This document shows, piece after piece, positions 17,577 to 27,187 of a stretch of DNA of 64,000 nt (position 1 is the first letter of the stretch; each line of letters begins with the position of its first letter). The stretch is taken from positions 7,750,001 to 7,814,000 of the forward strand of contig OZ253444.1 in assembly GCA_965261065.1 (NCBI GenBank), in the 5' to 3' direction. The DNA is from JAKZVK01 sp965261065 (lineage in GTDB: Bacteria; Acidobacteriota; Terriglobia; Bryobacterales; UBA6623). The notes under the pieces are model-generated. The model saw nothing but the letters and a program-made list of their open reading frames with translations. It was not told where the DNA came from and did not search any database. A program made the translations under genes and the position numbers.

Positions 17577-20303
17577 ATGAAGCCTTCGCAAATCCGCATC
17601 ATCATCATCGCCGCCGCAGTGCTGGTTGTGCTGGCCAGTTCGCGAACGATCTCCGAACTGGTCATCCAGTACCAGTGGTGGCAGGAGATGGGCCAGCTTC
17701 CCACGTGGTACAGCATGCTCATGTACCAGATTCTGCCGGCGACCTTGGCGTCGATCGTAGCTTGGCTGGCCCTGCTGTGGGCGCATCGCGGGGGCGTGCA
17801 GTTCGCGGCTTCGCCGGCGGCCCACTCGAAAATCTACTCGCGGATCGTCCTCGTGGCTCTGCTGGTGGTGGCGGTCGTCTTCATCGGCACGTCGGTCAGC
17901 GCCGAGAAGGTCATGGCCTACATCGGATCCTTCGGCGTCGAGACGCCGGCCGGCGCGTGGATCGACCCCGTCTTCGAGCAGGAGCTCTCGTTCTATCTCT
18001 TCGAGCTCCCGTTTTACGGGCAGCTTTTGCGCTACGTCTTCGTGCTGGCGGTGTTCTCGACCCTGATCTTCTGGGCCTCCGGACGGGGCTGGCAGATCTA
18101 CGAGCGCCTGCGGCAGTTCCGCTCCGAGGGCGGAGCCATGGAGGAGTTCGACCCCGGTCCCAACCCTTTACTGCTGCCCGGCGCGACACAGACCGGCTTC
18201 GCCCGCATCTTGGCCTCCATCGCGCTGCTAGCCCTTGCGGCATGGTTCTATCTCGGGCGCTACAACCTGCTGATGAACGAACACCCGTTCATGACCGGGA
18301 TGGACTACGTCGACGAGGTGTTCGCCCTGCCTCTTCGGTGGTTCGTGGTCCTGGCGGCGCTGGTCGCGATTCCGCTCGTGGCGACGCGGAAGCTGAAACT
18401 GGCGGGTGGGCTGCTCGGCGCGGCGCTACTCGCCAACGTGGCGGTCCCGCAGGTGGTCAGCGTGATCAAGGTGAAGCCCAACGAGTTGAGGATCGAAAAG
18501 CCCTACATCTTGCGCCATATCGAAGCGACCATTGCAGCCTACGGGCTAAGCACCCGGGCGCAAGAGAAACCCTTCACTTCGTCACAGATGGAAACGGTCG
18601 ACGTGAGCGTCCATCAGACGCTGGTCGAAAACATCCGCCTGTGGGACTGGCGCGCTTTCAATGACACCATCACCCAGATCCAAGCGCTGCGGCCCTACTA
18701 CCGCTTCGCCGACGTCGATATCGACCGCTACATCATCGACGGCAAGATCAAGCAGGTGTTGCTCTCCACCCGTGAGATCGACGTCGGACAGTTGCCGGCC
18801 GAAGCGCGGCAAAGTTGGGTAAGCCGCAACCTGATCTACACGCACGGATACGGCCTGGTCATGTCAGAGGTGAATCGCACCACCGACGACGGGCTCCCGG
18901 TGTTGCTGATTCAAGACGCGCCCCCGCAGGTCAAGATACCCGACATCAAGCTGACACAGCCCGAGATCTACTACGGCGAGTTCACCCACGATCCGGTGTT
19001 CGTCGCGACGGATGAGCCGGAGTTCGACTACCCCTCGGGCACTGAAAACATCTACACGGCTTACGAAGGCGCCGGCGGATTTCCCATCGACTCGCTGTGG
19101 CTGCGGCTGGCGGCGTCCATCAGCACGGGCGAGTACAACATCGTCCTGACGGGTCTGATGAACGAGAACAGCCGGATGATGCTCTACCGCAACGTGCGGG
19201 ACCGGCTCGAGCATCTGGCCCCCTTCATCCACTGGGAGCCGGACCCGTATCTGGTCATCGCCGAGGATGGCCGGCTTTTCTGGATGGTCGACGGATACAC
19301 GTCGTCGGATTCCCATCCTTACTCGACCGCGGTGAACGTGCCGGCCCTGGAGGGAAGGGCCAACTACGTTCGCAATGCAGTGAAGGCTACGGTCGACGCT
19401 TACAACGGGACGGCGACCATCTACCAGTTTGCGGCGGCCGACCCGATCGTGCAGGTCTATCGGACGCTGTTCCCCCATCTCTTCAAAGACGAGACCGAGA
19501 TGCCGGCGTCGCTGCGGCAGCATGTGCGCTACCCGGAATTGATGTTCCAGATTCAGGCGGAGATGTATCGCACTTTCCACATGCGTGAGGCGGAAGTCTT
19601 CTACAGCAAGGAAGACGTGTGGGAAGTGGCGCAGAGCCTTGCCGGGGACTCCAATACCCCGACGCCGATGCGGCCGACCTACATCGTGGCGACGCTTCCC
19701 GGCGAAACCGAGCCGGAGTATCTGTTGATGTTGCCCTTCACGCCGAGGAACCGGCCGAACTTGATCGGCTGGATGGCGGCTCGTTGCGACGGAGACAAGC
19801 TGGGCGAGCTGATCTTCTACCATTTGTCGAAACAGGAACTGGTCTTCGGGCCGAGCCAGATCGAGGCCCGCATCAACCAGGATCAAGAAATCGCCAAAGA
19901 CCTAACCCTATGGGGCCAGCAAGGCTCACGTGTGTTGCGTGGAGACATGATCGCCCTGCCGGTCGCTGATAGCTTCCTGTATGTCGAGTCGATCTACATC
20001 CAGGCCGAATCGGCGCGCATGCCGCAGCTACGCAAGGTTGTGCTGGCGATGGGAAACCGTTTGGTCTACGAAGATACGTTCGAGTTGGCTCTCGCGCAGA
20101 TCAGCGGAGAGTCGGTCGGCACACTGTTGGCGAGTGCACCGGCAGAGGGGAGTACCGATACCGCGACCGGGCAGCCGCCGGCCAGGGCGCCCGACACCGG
20201 AGCGCTCAGCCGGCAGTTGGCGTCCCGTCTCCAGCAACTGAGAAGGCAAGCCGAGCAACTAGCCGAGGAGTTGGGGAAGGTCGAAGCGGACCTGCGGCAG
20301 TAA
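17577..20303 (+). CDS. UPF0182 family large membrane protein
   Basis: A 908-residue protein with seven hydrophobic segments in the first about 300 residues (for example IRIIIIAAAVLVVLAS, ATLASIVAWLALLWA, IVLVALLVVAVVFIG). A long extracytoplasmic region follows with the conserved UPF0182 stretches WVSRNLIYTHGYG, IYYGE and PFTPRNRPNLIGWMAARCD. The C-terminus is a coiled coil (SRLQQLRRQAEQLAEELGKV). Function unknown in all organisms. No partner gene is adjacent. The gene is monocistronic and followed by a hairpin repeat. Confidence 0.9.
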   Translation: MKPSQIRIIIIAAAVLVVLASSRTISELVIQYQWWQEMGQLPTWYSMLMYQILPATLASIVAWLALLWAHRGGVQFAASPAAHSKIYSRIVLVALLVVAVVFIGTSVSAEKVMAYIGSFGVETPAGAWIDPVFEQELSFYLFELPFYGQLLRYVFVLAVFSTLIFWASGRGWQIYERLRQFRSEGGAMEEFDPGPNPLLLPGATQTGFARILASIALLALAAWFYLGRYNLLMNEHPFMTGMDYVDEVFALPLRWFVVLAALVAIPLVATRKLKLAGGLLGAALLANVAVPQVVSVIKVKPNELRIEKPYILRHIEATIAAYGLSTRAQEKPFTSSQMETVDVSVHQTLVENIRLWDWRAFNDTITQIQALRPYYRFADVDIDRYIIDGKIKQVLLSTREIDVGQLPAEARQSWVSRNLIYTHGYGLVMSEVNRTTDDGLPVLLIQDAPPQVKIPDIKLTQPEIYYGEFTHDPVFVATDEPEFDYPSGTENIYTAYEGAGGFPIDSLWLRLAASISTGEYNIVLTGLMNENSRMMLYRNVRDRLEHLAPFIHWEPDPYLVIAEDGRLFWMVDGYTSSDSHPYSTAVNVPALEGRANYVRNAVKATVDAYNGTATIYQFAAADPIVQVYRTLFPHLFKDETEMPASLRQHVRYPELMFQIQAEMYRTFHMREAEVFYSKEDVWEVAQSLAGDSNTPTPMRPTYIVATLPGETEPEYLLMLPFTPRNRPNLIGWMAARCDGDKLGELIFYHLSKQELVFGPSQIEARINQDQEIAKDLTLWGQQGSRVLRGDMIALPVADSFLYVESIYIQAESARMPQLRKVVLAMGNRLVYEDTFELALAQISGESVGTLLASAPAEGSTDTATGQPPARAPDTGALSRQLASRLQQLRRQAEQLAEELGKVEADLRQ

Positions 20304-20355
20304 GGGAGCCGGCCCGAACGCAGCGGTTCCTGGAAGGCCAGTGCCGGGCTCGCCG

Positions 20356-20504
20356 CTTAGCAGTCCGTGGTAGAAGTGTGCCCTGGGGACAGTCAGCCCT
20401 TTTTCTCGCTCGGACGCCGGTGAAAGTTGTTGATTCCAAGGCGGCGCGAAAAAGGGTGACAGTCCCCGAAGTGAGGCATCGTACTTCTGCCACGGGCTGC
20501 TAGG
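20356..20504. repeat. MITE-like imperfect inverted repeat (~149 bp)
   Basis: The left arm (TTAGCAGTCCGTGGTAGAAG, then GGGGACAGTCAGCCCTTTTT) pairs with the complement of the right arm (CTAGCAGCCCGTGGCAGAAG, then GGGGACTGTCACCCTTTTTC). No protein is encoded. It resembles a miniature inverted-repeat or REP-like element inserted between the UPF0182 gene and the substrate-binding protein gene. Transcribed, it could fold into one long hairpin. Confidence 0.55.
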
Positions 20505-20574
20505 CCGGCCACCCTCGCTTGAGCACCCCTCGGGGCGCGGGTCGCTCTGGCCCGGCGCGCCTCCAAGCGAAACC

Positions 20575-21546
20575 ATGATTGACCGACGATACATGCTCGC
20601 GCTTGTGGCACTGCTGCTGTTGGCGCCAACAGCGTGCCGGCAAGACAGCTCCAAGAGAGTCATCGGTGTCGTTCCCAAGGGCACCAACCACATCTTCTGG
20701 CAGACGGTCCGCGCCGGAGCTCTCGCAGCGGCCGACGAATTCGACTTCGAAATCCTCTGGAACGCCCCACAGATCGAGACCGACTCGAGTCGGCAAATTG
20801 CCATTGTCGAGAACCTGATTAACCGCAAGGTCGACGGCATCGTGCTCGCCTCGGTGGACGAGGAAGCCTTGGTGGGCGTGGTCGAGCGGGCGGCCGAGCA
20901 CGGCATTCCGGTCTCGATCTTCGACTCGGCTCTCAACAGCGATCGCATCATCTCGTTTATTGCTACCGACAACTACTCCTCGGGCGTCATGGCGGCGGAG
21001 AGGATGGGCAAGATCCTCGACGGCCGGGGCAAGGTCGGCGTCATCGGCTTCATGCCGGGCAGCGCCTCCACGATGAAGCGCGAGTCGGGTTTCGTCGACA
21101 CGATCGAGCAGCAGTTCCCCGGCATCGAAGTGGTCGGCGTCAAGTACACCATGGCCGACCGTGCCAAGGCGCTTGCGGAAGCGGAGAACTTGATGACCGC
21201 TCACCCTGACTTGGCGGGCCTGTTCGCCGACAACGAGTCTTCCACCGACGGTACGGTGCGTGCCGTCAAGCAGCGCGGCATGGCGGGCAAGGTACAAATC
21301 GTCGGATACGATGCGTCCCCGGAGTTGATCGAAGAGCTCAAGGCCGGCACCATCGACTCGATCGTCGTCCAGAACCCCTTCAAGATGGGCTACGAAAGCA
21401 CCAAGGCCATCGGGCTCCACCTGCGTGGGGAGCAACCGGTGCGGGAGATGGACTCGGGCGCCCACCTCATCCTTCGCGAGAATCTCGAGCAGCCCGCGAT
21501 TCAGGAACTGCTCTTCCCCGATATTGAACGCTGGCTCAAGGGCTGA
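20575..21546 (+). CDS. Sugar-type periplasmic substrate-binding lipoprotein
   Basis: A 323-residue protein with a signal peptide ending in a lipobox (LLLAPTAC), then a type I periplasmic-binding fold: VIGVVPKGTNHIFWQTVRAG, QIAIVENLINRKVDGIVLAS, GLFADNESSTDGTVRAVKQ, VGYDASPELIEELK. This is the D-ribose/xylose-binding type. The permease and ATPase genes that usually accompany it are absent on both sides. It may serve a transporter elsewhere or act as a sensor input. No Shine-Dalgarno is obvious before the ATG. Confidence 0.88.
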   Translation: MIDRRYMLALVALLLLAPTACRQDSSKRVIGVVPKGTNHIFWQTVRAGALAAADEFDFEILWNAPQIETDSSRQIAIVENLINRKVDGIVLASVDEEALVGVVERAAEHGIPVSIFDSALNSDRIISFIATDNYSSGVMAAERMGKILDGRGKVGVIGFMPGSASTMKRESGFVDTIEQQFPGIEVVGVKYTMADRAKALAEAENLMTAHPDLAGLFADNESSTDGTVRAVKQRGMAGKVQIVGYDASPELIEELKAGTIDSIVVQNPFKMGYESTKAIGLHLRGEQPVREMDSGAHLILRENLEQPAIQELLFPDIERWLKG

Positions 21547-21630
21547 GAATCCATTTGACGAAGAAAAGTTCCCGATTCGCCGTCCGACAATCCGTCCTCT
21601 TTGACCGGGTGTGCGACAAATTTGTGAGGC

Positions 21631-22920
21631 TCAGGCCGCGCGAGCGCGATTCTCCCAGTAGTCGTCGAAGCGGTTGCTGAGCCGTGCGCAACGCAAAGCC
21701 GTGATAGCGTTCGCGCCGCGCACGCTCCAGAACATGCCCGAGCGCTTCAACCGACTCGCAATGACGGTGCGGCAACCCGCCTCGATCACGCCTGAGCCCA
21801 CAAACAAGCCCTGCCGGCGAAACTCGCCGTAACGCATGCGCTCCGCATGGCGCTGGAAGTAGTCCGCCTCCAGCGCCAGCGGATGCGCCAACTCCGGGTC
21901 GTCGGTTTCGATCTCGCGCAGCGCAGTGACGAGTTGCTCGATGCGCCCCGCGTCGAGCTTTTTCTGCATGCGCCGCGCCCAACCGCGGAGGCGCTTTTGT
22001 TGTTGGGGAAACAGCTTCGACGCCAGCTCCCACAGATGTTCGCGAGCGTGATACAAGTCGACGATCTCGATCGCGCCGGGAAAGTATTCGTGCGAAAGAT
22101 TCCAGATCCAGCCCGCACCGTCGCCAAGCACGACCTTCTTGCGCGCCCGACTCCAACCCCGTCGCCAAGCCTCGCTGTAAATGCGGCGTCCGAAGGCGGC
22201 GTCGTCCTCGATCGCGCCGGTGTAGCTGGTCGAGTCTTCGTCGCGCACGGGACGGCCTTGTTCGTCGCAGCTTGTTTGCGTGAACACACAGCCGAGCTTG
22301 ACCTCGCGCGTGCCGGCCGGGCCGCCGTCCTTACCCTTGCGGCCGGCCGTCTCGGCGGCGGTGACAGGTACGCCCGTGCCGTCCATCTCGATGTAGAGAA
22401 TCGGAGTTTCAGGTCCTGACATCGCAGGAAGCTCCAGCGGTACGGCGCGCGCGATCGCGGCTTGTTCTTCGCTGGCGACATCTTCGCCGATCGCCTCGGC
22501 TTCGCGCTCGACAGCCTTGGCGGTCAGCCGCACTCCGGCCAACTCGTCGAGCAACGCGCGACCGCGATCGAACGACGTCTCGGAGCCGACCAGCGCCGTC
22601 ATGCGGCGCACGCCTGGCGAATACTGCGTCGCTTTGACGGCCAGCTCTTGGTCGTGCGGCGCGAAGCCTTTGCCGCAGCGGCTGCAGTGATAGTACGGCC
22701 GTTCGACGACGACCTCGCCCAGCATCGTGACGAGCTTCTTCGGCCGCCGACCGGCGTAGCGCGCTGGCGAGCCGCAGGCGCAGGGCTGCTGCGATTCGCC
22801 GGCCGCGTCTTCGTTCAACAGCGTCTCGAGCAAGACAGCGCCGGCTTGATGCAGCGCGTCGCGCGTCGCCTGTTCGACGGCTTCGAGGTCGAGCGACCCG
22901 CGCTTGCGCCTCTCACACAA
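21631..22920 (-). CDS. ISKra4-family transposase catalytic ORF
   Basis: About 429 residues. A cysteine cluster (CACGSPARYAGRR, YYHCSRCGKGFAP) is followed by the ISKra4 catalytic core with D in YIEMDGTGVPV, D in VVLGDGAGWIWN and E in VGSGVIEAGCRTVIASRLK. It has no convincing start of its own. Its frame is open upstream to 22987 and is best entered by a -1 slip on eight A (22980-22987, minus strand) from the preceding ORF. That gives the in-frame linker TTEAIQQEVAVEVGRLLRVV. Confidence 0.9.
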   Translation of the reverse strand: MCERRKRGSLDLEAVEQATRDALHQAGAVLLETLLNEDAAGESQQPCACGSPARYAGRRPKKLVTMLGEVVVERPYYHCSRCGKGFAPHDQELAVKATQYSPGVRRMTALVGSETSFDRGRALLDELAGVRLTAKAVEREAEAIGEDVASEEQAAIARAVPLELPAMSGPETPILYIEMDGTGVPVTAAETAGRKGKDGGPAGTREVKLGCVFTQTSCDEQGRPVRDEDSTSYTGAIEDDAAFGRRIYSEAWRRGWSRARKKVVLGDGAGWIWNLSHEYFPGAIEIVDLYHAREHLWELASKLFPQQQKRLRGWARRMQKKLDAGRIEQLVTALREIETDDPELAHPLALEADYFQRHAERMRYGEFRRQGLFVGSGVIEAGCRTVIASRLKRSGMFWSVRGANAITALRCARLSNRFDDYWENRARAA

Positions 22921-22946
22921 GACGACCCGTAGCAGCCTCCCTACTT

Positions 22947-23345
22947 CTACGGCGACTTCTTGCTGGATCGCCTCGGTCGTTTTTTTTCCTGCGGACTCAG
23001 CTCGGCGTCCTCGGCGACGGGGCGCAAGCGGCAGATCTGTTCGTTGACTTCGAGCAGTTGTCGGCTCAGCTCCCGGAAGCGGTGAAAAGCCTCAACTTCG
23101 CGTTGCGCTTTGCGCCGCTGGGCGGGCGAGGAAAAGGTCTCACTCACGGTCTTGCCGTTGACCTTCCTGGTCAGGTGGTAGTTCGGGCCATGAGCGGGCT
23201 GGCCGGGCTGATGGCAGCGGCAGGACGGTTTGCCGCAGCGGCCGCTGACAGCGCTGATGGATCCGCTGCGGAAGTCTCCTAGATCGAGAATCCGAGCGAG
23301 GATGGCCTTTCGTTGACGTTCGAGCGCGACGAGAGATTCGGGCAT
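22947..23345 (-). CDS. DUF6788-like accessory ORF of ISKra4
   Basis: 132 residues: basic helical N-terminus, a CGKPSCRCHQPG cysteine motif, then HGPNYHLTRKVNGKTVSETF and a helical tail ending in KKRPRRSSKKSP. Proteins of this kind are found beside ISKra4-type transposases. Near its end the codons GAA AAA AAA form an A8 run, where -1 frameshifting would fuse it to the transposase. Confidence 0.75.
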   Translation of the reverse strand: MPESLVALERQRKAILARILDLGDFRSGSISAVSGRCGKPSCRCHQPGQPAHGPNYHLTRKVNGKTVSETFSSPAQRRKAQREVEAFHRFRELSRQLLEVNEQICRLRPVAEDAELSPQEKKRPRRSSKKSP

Positions 23346-23595
23346 AGTACGCCTCCTTTCCTAACGTATCACTACGTAAGGATTCGCACGCAAAAAAGGG
23401 GAACCCGCAAATCATCACTTTCTTGTCGCGCACCCTCTTTGACTTCAATAAAGGACTCTGAGAGGATAAGCAGGTATTCTGAAGCGTCAGGCTCGCCCGG
23501 CAACGTCGCCCTTTTTCGTTCTCCCGCGGCTCAGCTCCTGCCCCTTCGACGGCTGACCCATCATTTGTGGGTTGGCGGGTACCGATGGAGACTAC

Positions 23596-23973
23596 ATGAA
23601 GAAGCTCTACGTGGGGAACCTTCCGTACTCGGTAACCGAGGGAGACCTTGAAACTTTTTTTACCGAGCGTGGCGTCAAGCTCGATTCGGTAGCGATGATC
23701 CGCGACCGCGACACGGGCAATCCGCGCGGATTCGCCTTTGTTGAGATCGAAGACGACGAACAGGCGGATCAGGCCGTCGAGACGTGTAACGGGCAAGACT
23801 TCAGTGGCCGGGCGCTGGTGGTGAACGAGGCGCGTCCCCGTGTTCCCTCCTTTGGCGGAGGCGGCGGCGATTACGGCGGCGGCGGTGGGGGCGGGGGCGA
23901 CCGCCCGCGCGGACGCGGCAAGGGAAAGGGCAGCAGGCGCGGGAAGCCCCGGCGGGGAACGGATAGCTGGTAA
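23596..23973 (+). CDS. RNA-binding protein with one RRM and glycine-rich tail
   Basis: 125 residues. The RRM spans about residues 1-80, with RNP2 (KLYVGNLPY) and RNP1 (RGFAFVEI) intact. The tail is Gly-rich (GGGGGGGD) and then Arg/Lys-rich. Such proteins are common in Acidobacteriota, cyanobacteria and Planctomycetes and resemble cold-responsive Rbp proteins that bind single-stranded RNA. The ATG at 23596 follows GATGGAG. A short hairpin ACCCA-tcatttg-TGGGT lies about 45 bases upstream in the leader. ISKra4 has inserted roughly 160 bases upstream, so the native promoter must lie within that interval or has been replaced. Confidence 0.9.
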   Translation: MKKLYVGNLPYSVTEGDLETFFTERGVKLDSVAMIRDRDTGNPRGFAFVEIEDDEQADQAVETCNGQDFSGRALVVNEARPRVPSFGGGGGDYGGGGGGGGDRPRGRGKGKGSRRGKPRRGTDSW

Positions 23974-24242
23974 GCCCTTTGGAGAATGCCCCGCTTTGAA
24001 TGTTTCGTCCGTCGAAGGTAAAGCGGACGTTTGCAGTTGGCCTGACTGACGCCTTCCCTTCGAGTTTCCCTGTGAGTTGATCCTCTTCAAGTCGGCCGTT
24101 AGGCTTGGCGCGGAACCCAATCCCCTCACGGCTGGTTTGCGGTTAAAGGCGTGGCCCGCGGACGACTGTGGTCCGTGAACAATTCCGTGACGCGCAGCCC
24201 TGCCTTGGCGCCACAATCTTCAGCCACCCCCTCGGCAGCCCC

Positions 24243-25337
24243 TTAAACTCCTGCCTCCAGCGCCTGCAGTATCCCTCGGATGTATCCGTAGCCATAGGCG
24301 AAGGCCTGCATACCGAACTCCGGATCATCGGGATGCCGGGGCAAGTGGTCGGGCATAACCATGTAGGGGTAGTCGACCTCATGAAGGGTACGGGCGACCT
24401 CGACCATATTCATATCGCCTTCGTCGGGCCAGACTTCCATGAAGTCGTCGCGCTTGCCCTTGATGTTCCGGAAGTGAATGTTGAAGATCTTCCGCCGCTC
24501 TCCGAAGTAGCGGATGACGTCGTGGATCTCCCGGTTGGGGTCTTGGAGCATCTCCGCCGTCGTGCCGAGGCACAGGTTGAGCCCATGGTTGGGGCTCTCG
24601 TGCATGGCAACGAATTTCTTCAAGCCCTCCGGCGTGCCCAGCACGCGGTCCACACCGCGGTAGCCCTCCGGCGGCACGCCGGGGTCATGGGGATGGCAGG
24701 CGATGCGGACGCGGTGCTCGTCGGCGACCGGGACCACCCTCTTGAGGAAATACTCGATTCGCTCCCAGAAGATGTCGGCGGTGACCCGGCCCGCTTCGGT
24801 CAACTCCCCAGTGGTTTTCTTCGCGTCTTCCCAACGCCACGTACTGTAGCTGGACCCTCCTCGCCCCGGAGTCGACCCGGTGCGCTGCATGCTGAGAAAC
24901 GAGAGGTTGTACTTCACCGCCGGAACGCCCGCCTTCGCGCAATCGGTGACAAGCTGCTGCATGCCTTCGATAGCCGGGTCCCGCTCGGGGCCGTCCGTCA
25001 CCAGGTCACGGCTACGCCAGCCGCTGGGGACGGCGAAGTCCAGCGTGACGCCGTGCTTCTCGCACATTGCCCGCACGTGCGTGAGGCTCTCGAGCGTCCA
25101 GAGCTTGCCGCGTTCGGGGCAGTACCCGGCGATGTGTTCGACGCCGTGCCGCTTGAAGTAATCGAGCAACTCGGGCGTCGTTGGGTACCGTTGGGTCCCC
25201 ACGTACATGCGAACCGGTTTGTGTTGGGGCCTGGCTTTCGATGACTCCGCGGAGTCGGCCTGCGGTGAGTCGGCCCGTGGTGAACAAGCCGCCGCGGAGG
25301 CCGCCACGCCGGCGGTGACAAAGTGTCTTCGTTTCAT
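24243..25337 (-). CDS. uxuA: Mannonate dehydratase family protein with Tat-type signal
   Basis: 364 residues. The UxuA signature is clear: NIHFRNIKGKRDDFMEVWPD, GDMNMVEVARTLHEVDYPYM, and HPHDPGVPPEGYRGVDRVLG. The enzyme dehydrates D-mannonate to 2-keto-3-deoxygluconate. The chosen ATG at 25337 gives an N-terminus MKRRHFVTAGVAASAAACSP, a twin-arginine-like signal with a lipobox-like Ala-Cys. That is unusual for a normally cytoplasmic enzyme and suggests export or a related but distinct function. An earlier ATG at 25457 adds 40 low-complexity residues and is less likely. Confidence 0.82.
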   Translation of the reverse strand: MKRRHFVTAGVAASAAACSPRADSPQADSAESSKARPQHKPVRMYVGTQRYPTTPELLDYFKRHGVEHIAGYCPERGKLWTLESLTHVRAMCEKHGVTLDFAVPSGWRSRDLVTDGPERDPAIEGMQQLVTDCAKAGVPAVKYNLSFLSMQRTGSTPGRGGSSYSTWRWEDAKKTTGELTEAGRVTADIFWERIEYFLKRVVPVADEHRVRIACHPHDPGVPPEGYRGVDRVLGTPEGLKKFVAMHESPNHGLNLCLGTTAEMLQDPNREIHDVIRYFGERRKIFNIHFRNIKGKRDDFMEVWPDEGDMNMVEVARTLHEVDYPYMVMPDHLPRHPDDPEFGMQAFAYGYGYIRGILQALEAGV

Positions 25338-25555
25338 CGCTGCAAATCCTTCCGGCGTCAGCTTAGCAATCCGCGCTACACGCCCGTCCGAACAACTCGG
25401 GGCGATACGAGCTTCAAATGTGGAGGGGGGCGGCATGCCGTGCCCGCCTGCCACCACACGCGTTCGCCCCAGACGCGACCCGAGACTGCTCCACTACCTT
25501 CCACGCCTCCCTCCCGCCGGGATCCTGATACGATCGCATTAGATACGGCCTACCC

Positions 25556-27164
25556 GTGAGCACCCTCCTTCGCCTTGCCCTCGGTCTGTGGTTGAGCGGC
25601 TCGCTGCTATTCGCGGCGACGGTCCGCATCGAGAACCCGTTCGGCAATATCAGCGTGAGCGTCACAGGGGGGCCCAAGGTGCTACTTGATCCCAGCAGCG
25701 AGGCGCGGGAGCTCCGCCCCGGCGACGTCCGGGTGATCCGGCGGGGGGAGCTTTCGCTGATCGAATGCACTCCCGAAGACGGGGCCCCCATCGACATCGA
25801 CGTTCAGATTCCCTACGGACTGGCCGTGCAGGCGCTCACCGGCAAGGGGGGGCATCTCGGTCACCGGCCTAGTGCGTAACGCCGACCTGATCACCGAGTC
25901 GGGCGACCTGAAGCTGGTTGCGCCGTGGGAGGCCACGCGTCTCTGGATCGGGGCCGAGCGTGAACCGCGTGAATACGTGGTGCCGAAGGGCGTCAAGCTG
26001 CAGGTCGAACGCGTCGAGCGCAACGAGGACGGGCCCGATGCTTGGGTGTTGACCAACCGCCTCGGCACGTCGCGGGTCAGCTACGGGCGCATCCAGGCGA
26101 AGGTCACGACACCGGGCCGCGTCGAGATCGGGGCGATGCCTTTTCCTCAAGAGGCGCCGCTACGCCTCCACTGGCAGGCGCCTGAAGCTCTTGAGCGGCT
26201 GTTTGTCCGTCCCAAGCGAACACGACTGCGCCGCAGGGGACGCTCCATAGAACTTCCGCCGCCCGGCGATGGCGAACCGGAAGTGCTCACCGTGACCGAC
26301 GGCGAGGTCCTCTTCAGGTCCGATGTTCGCATTGTCAACATGCCGGTGGCTGTCCACGATGAGGAAGGCGAAGCGCTGGCGGGCCTGACCGCCGAGGATT
26401 TCGAAGTCCATGAGAACGGCGTACTCCAGGAAATCGCCTATCTCGACAGTGGCGAGTCCCCCTTCAATCTCACCCTACTTCTTGATTTGAGCTTCAGTAC
26501 CAAGCAAGACCGGCCCGCCATGAAGGCCGCTGCCCGGCGCTTCCTCGACGTGGTCGGGCCGCACGACCGGGTCGCCCTCCACGCGCTGGCGAACGGGACG
26601 CTCCACGTCATCTCGCCGCTCACCGACGACCGCCGCACGCTGGCCACCTTGATCGACACGCTGCCGGAACTGTCCGGGGGCACACCGCTCTACGACGTGA
26701 TGGTCTTGAGCTATGCCAACGAGTTCCGCCAACTCCCTGACGAGCGCAACGCCCTGATCGTTATCAGCGACGGTATCGACAATCAACTGCGCGGCGAGCT
26801 GACGCCGTCAAAGGTCTCCTACCGCCGCTTCGAGAAAGCGGCCCGTAAGCTGAGCGCCCTGCTCTACCCGATCCTGCTCCACCCGAAAACCGGAGGCAAG
26901 AAACCGCCGCGATGGGCACGGAAATCGCGCGAGAGGATGGAGCGCCTCGCCGCGGCCACCGGAGGTCGGCTCTTCGCGGCCCGCTCGGTCCAAGACCTCG
27001 AACCCGTCTACCCGCAGGTAGCGGGCGAGCTGCGTAGCGTCTACAGCTTGGCGTACCGGCCCAAGAATCAGAATTTCGACGGCCAGTGGCGGTCGGTGGA
27101 AGTGAAGGTCAAGCACCCCAAGGCACGGGTGCGCACCAGCCGGGGTTACGTCGCGCAGAAGTAG
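25556..27164 (+). pseudogene. VWFA-domain exported protein, frameshifted at a G7 tract
   Basis: Two frames make one protein of about 536 residues. The first (GTG 25556 to about 25850) has a signal peptide (LLRLALGLWLSGSLLFAAT) and an adhesin-like beta region. The second (to 27164) continues NADLITESGDLKL and contains a VWFA domain with FNLTLLLDLSFSTKQ (a degenerate MIDAS, D-L-S-F-S), ISDGIDNQ and a C-terminal YSLAYRPKNQNFDGQWR, typical of acidobacterial VWFA-related proteins. They join perfectly (LTGKGGISVTGLVRNADL) if one G of 25846-25852 is removed. It is a real frameshift, a phase-variable tract or a sequence error. Confidence 0.75.
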
Positions 27165-27187
27165 CGGCAGCCCGCGTGAAAAAACCG

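Larger units (their letters stand above)
21606..23435 (-). mobile_element. ISKra4-family insertion sequence (~1830 bp)
   Basis: Terminal inverted repeats GGGTGTGCGACAAATTTGTG (left) and GGGTGCGCGACAAGAAAGTG (complement of right) are flanked by an 8-base duplication TCTTTGAC (21598-21605 and 23436-23443). It sits between the substrate-binding protein and the RRM protein and breaks no evident gene. Two ORFs are linked by a probable frameshift. Confidence 0.88.

Noticed and set aside
23140..24216. 358-codon minus-strand frame spanning the ISKra4 edge and RRM gene
   Set aside because: It crosses an IS boundary and lies antisense to the RRM gene with its RNP motifs intact.
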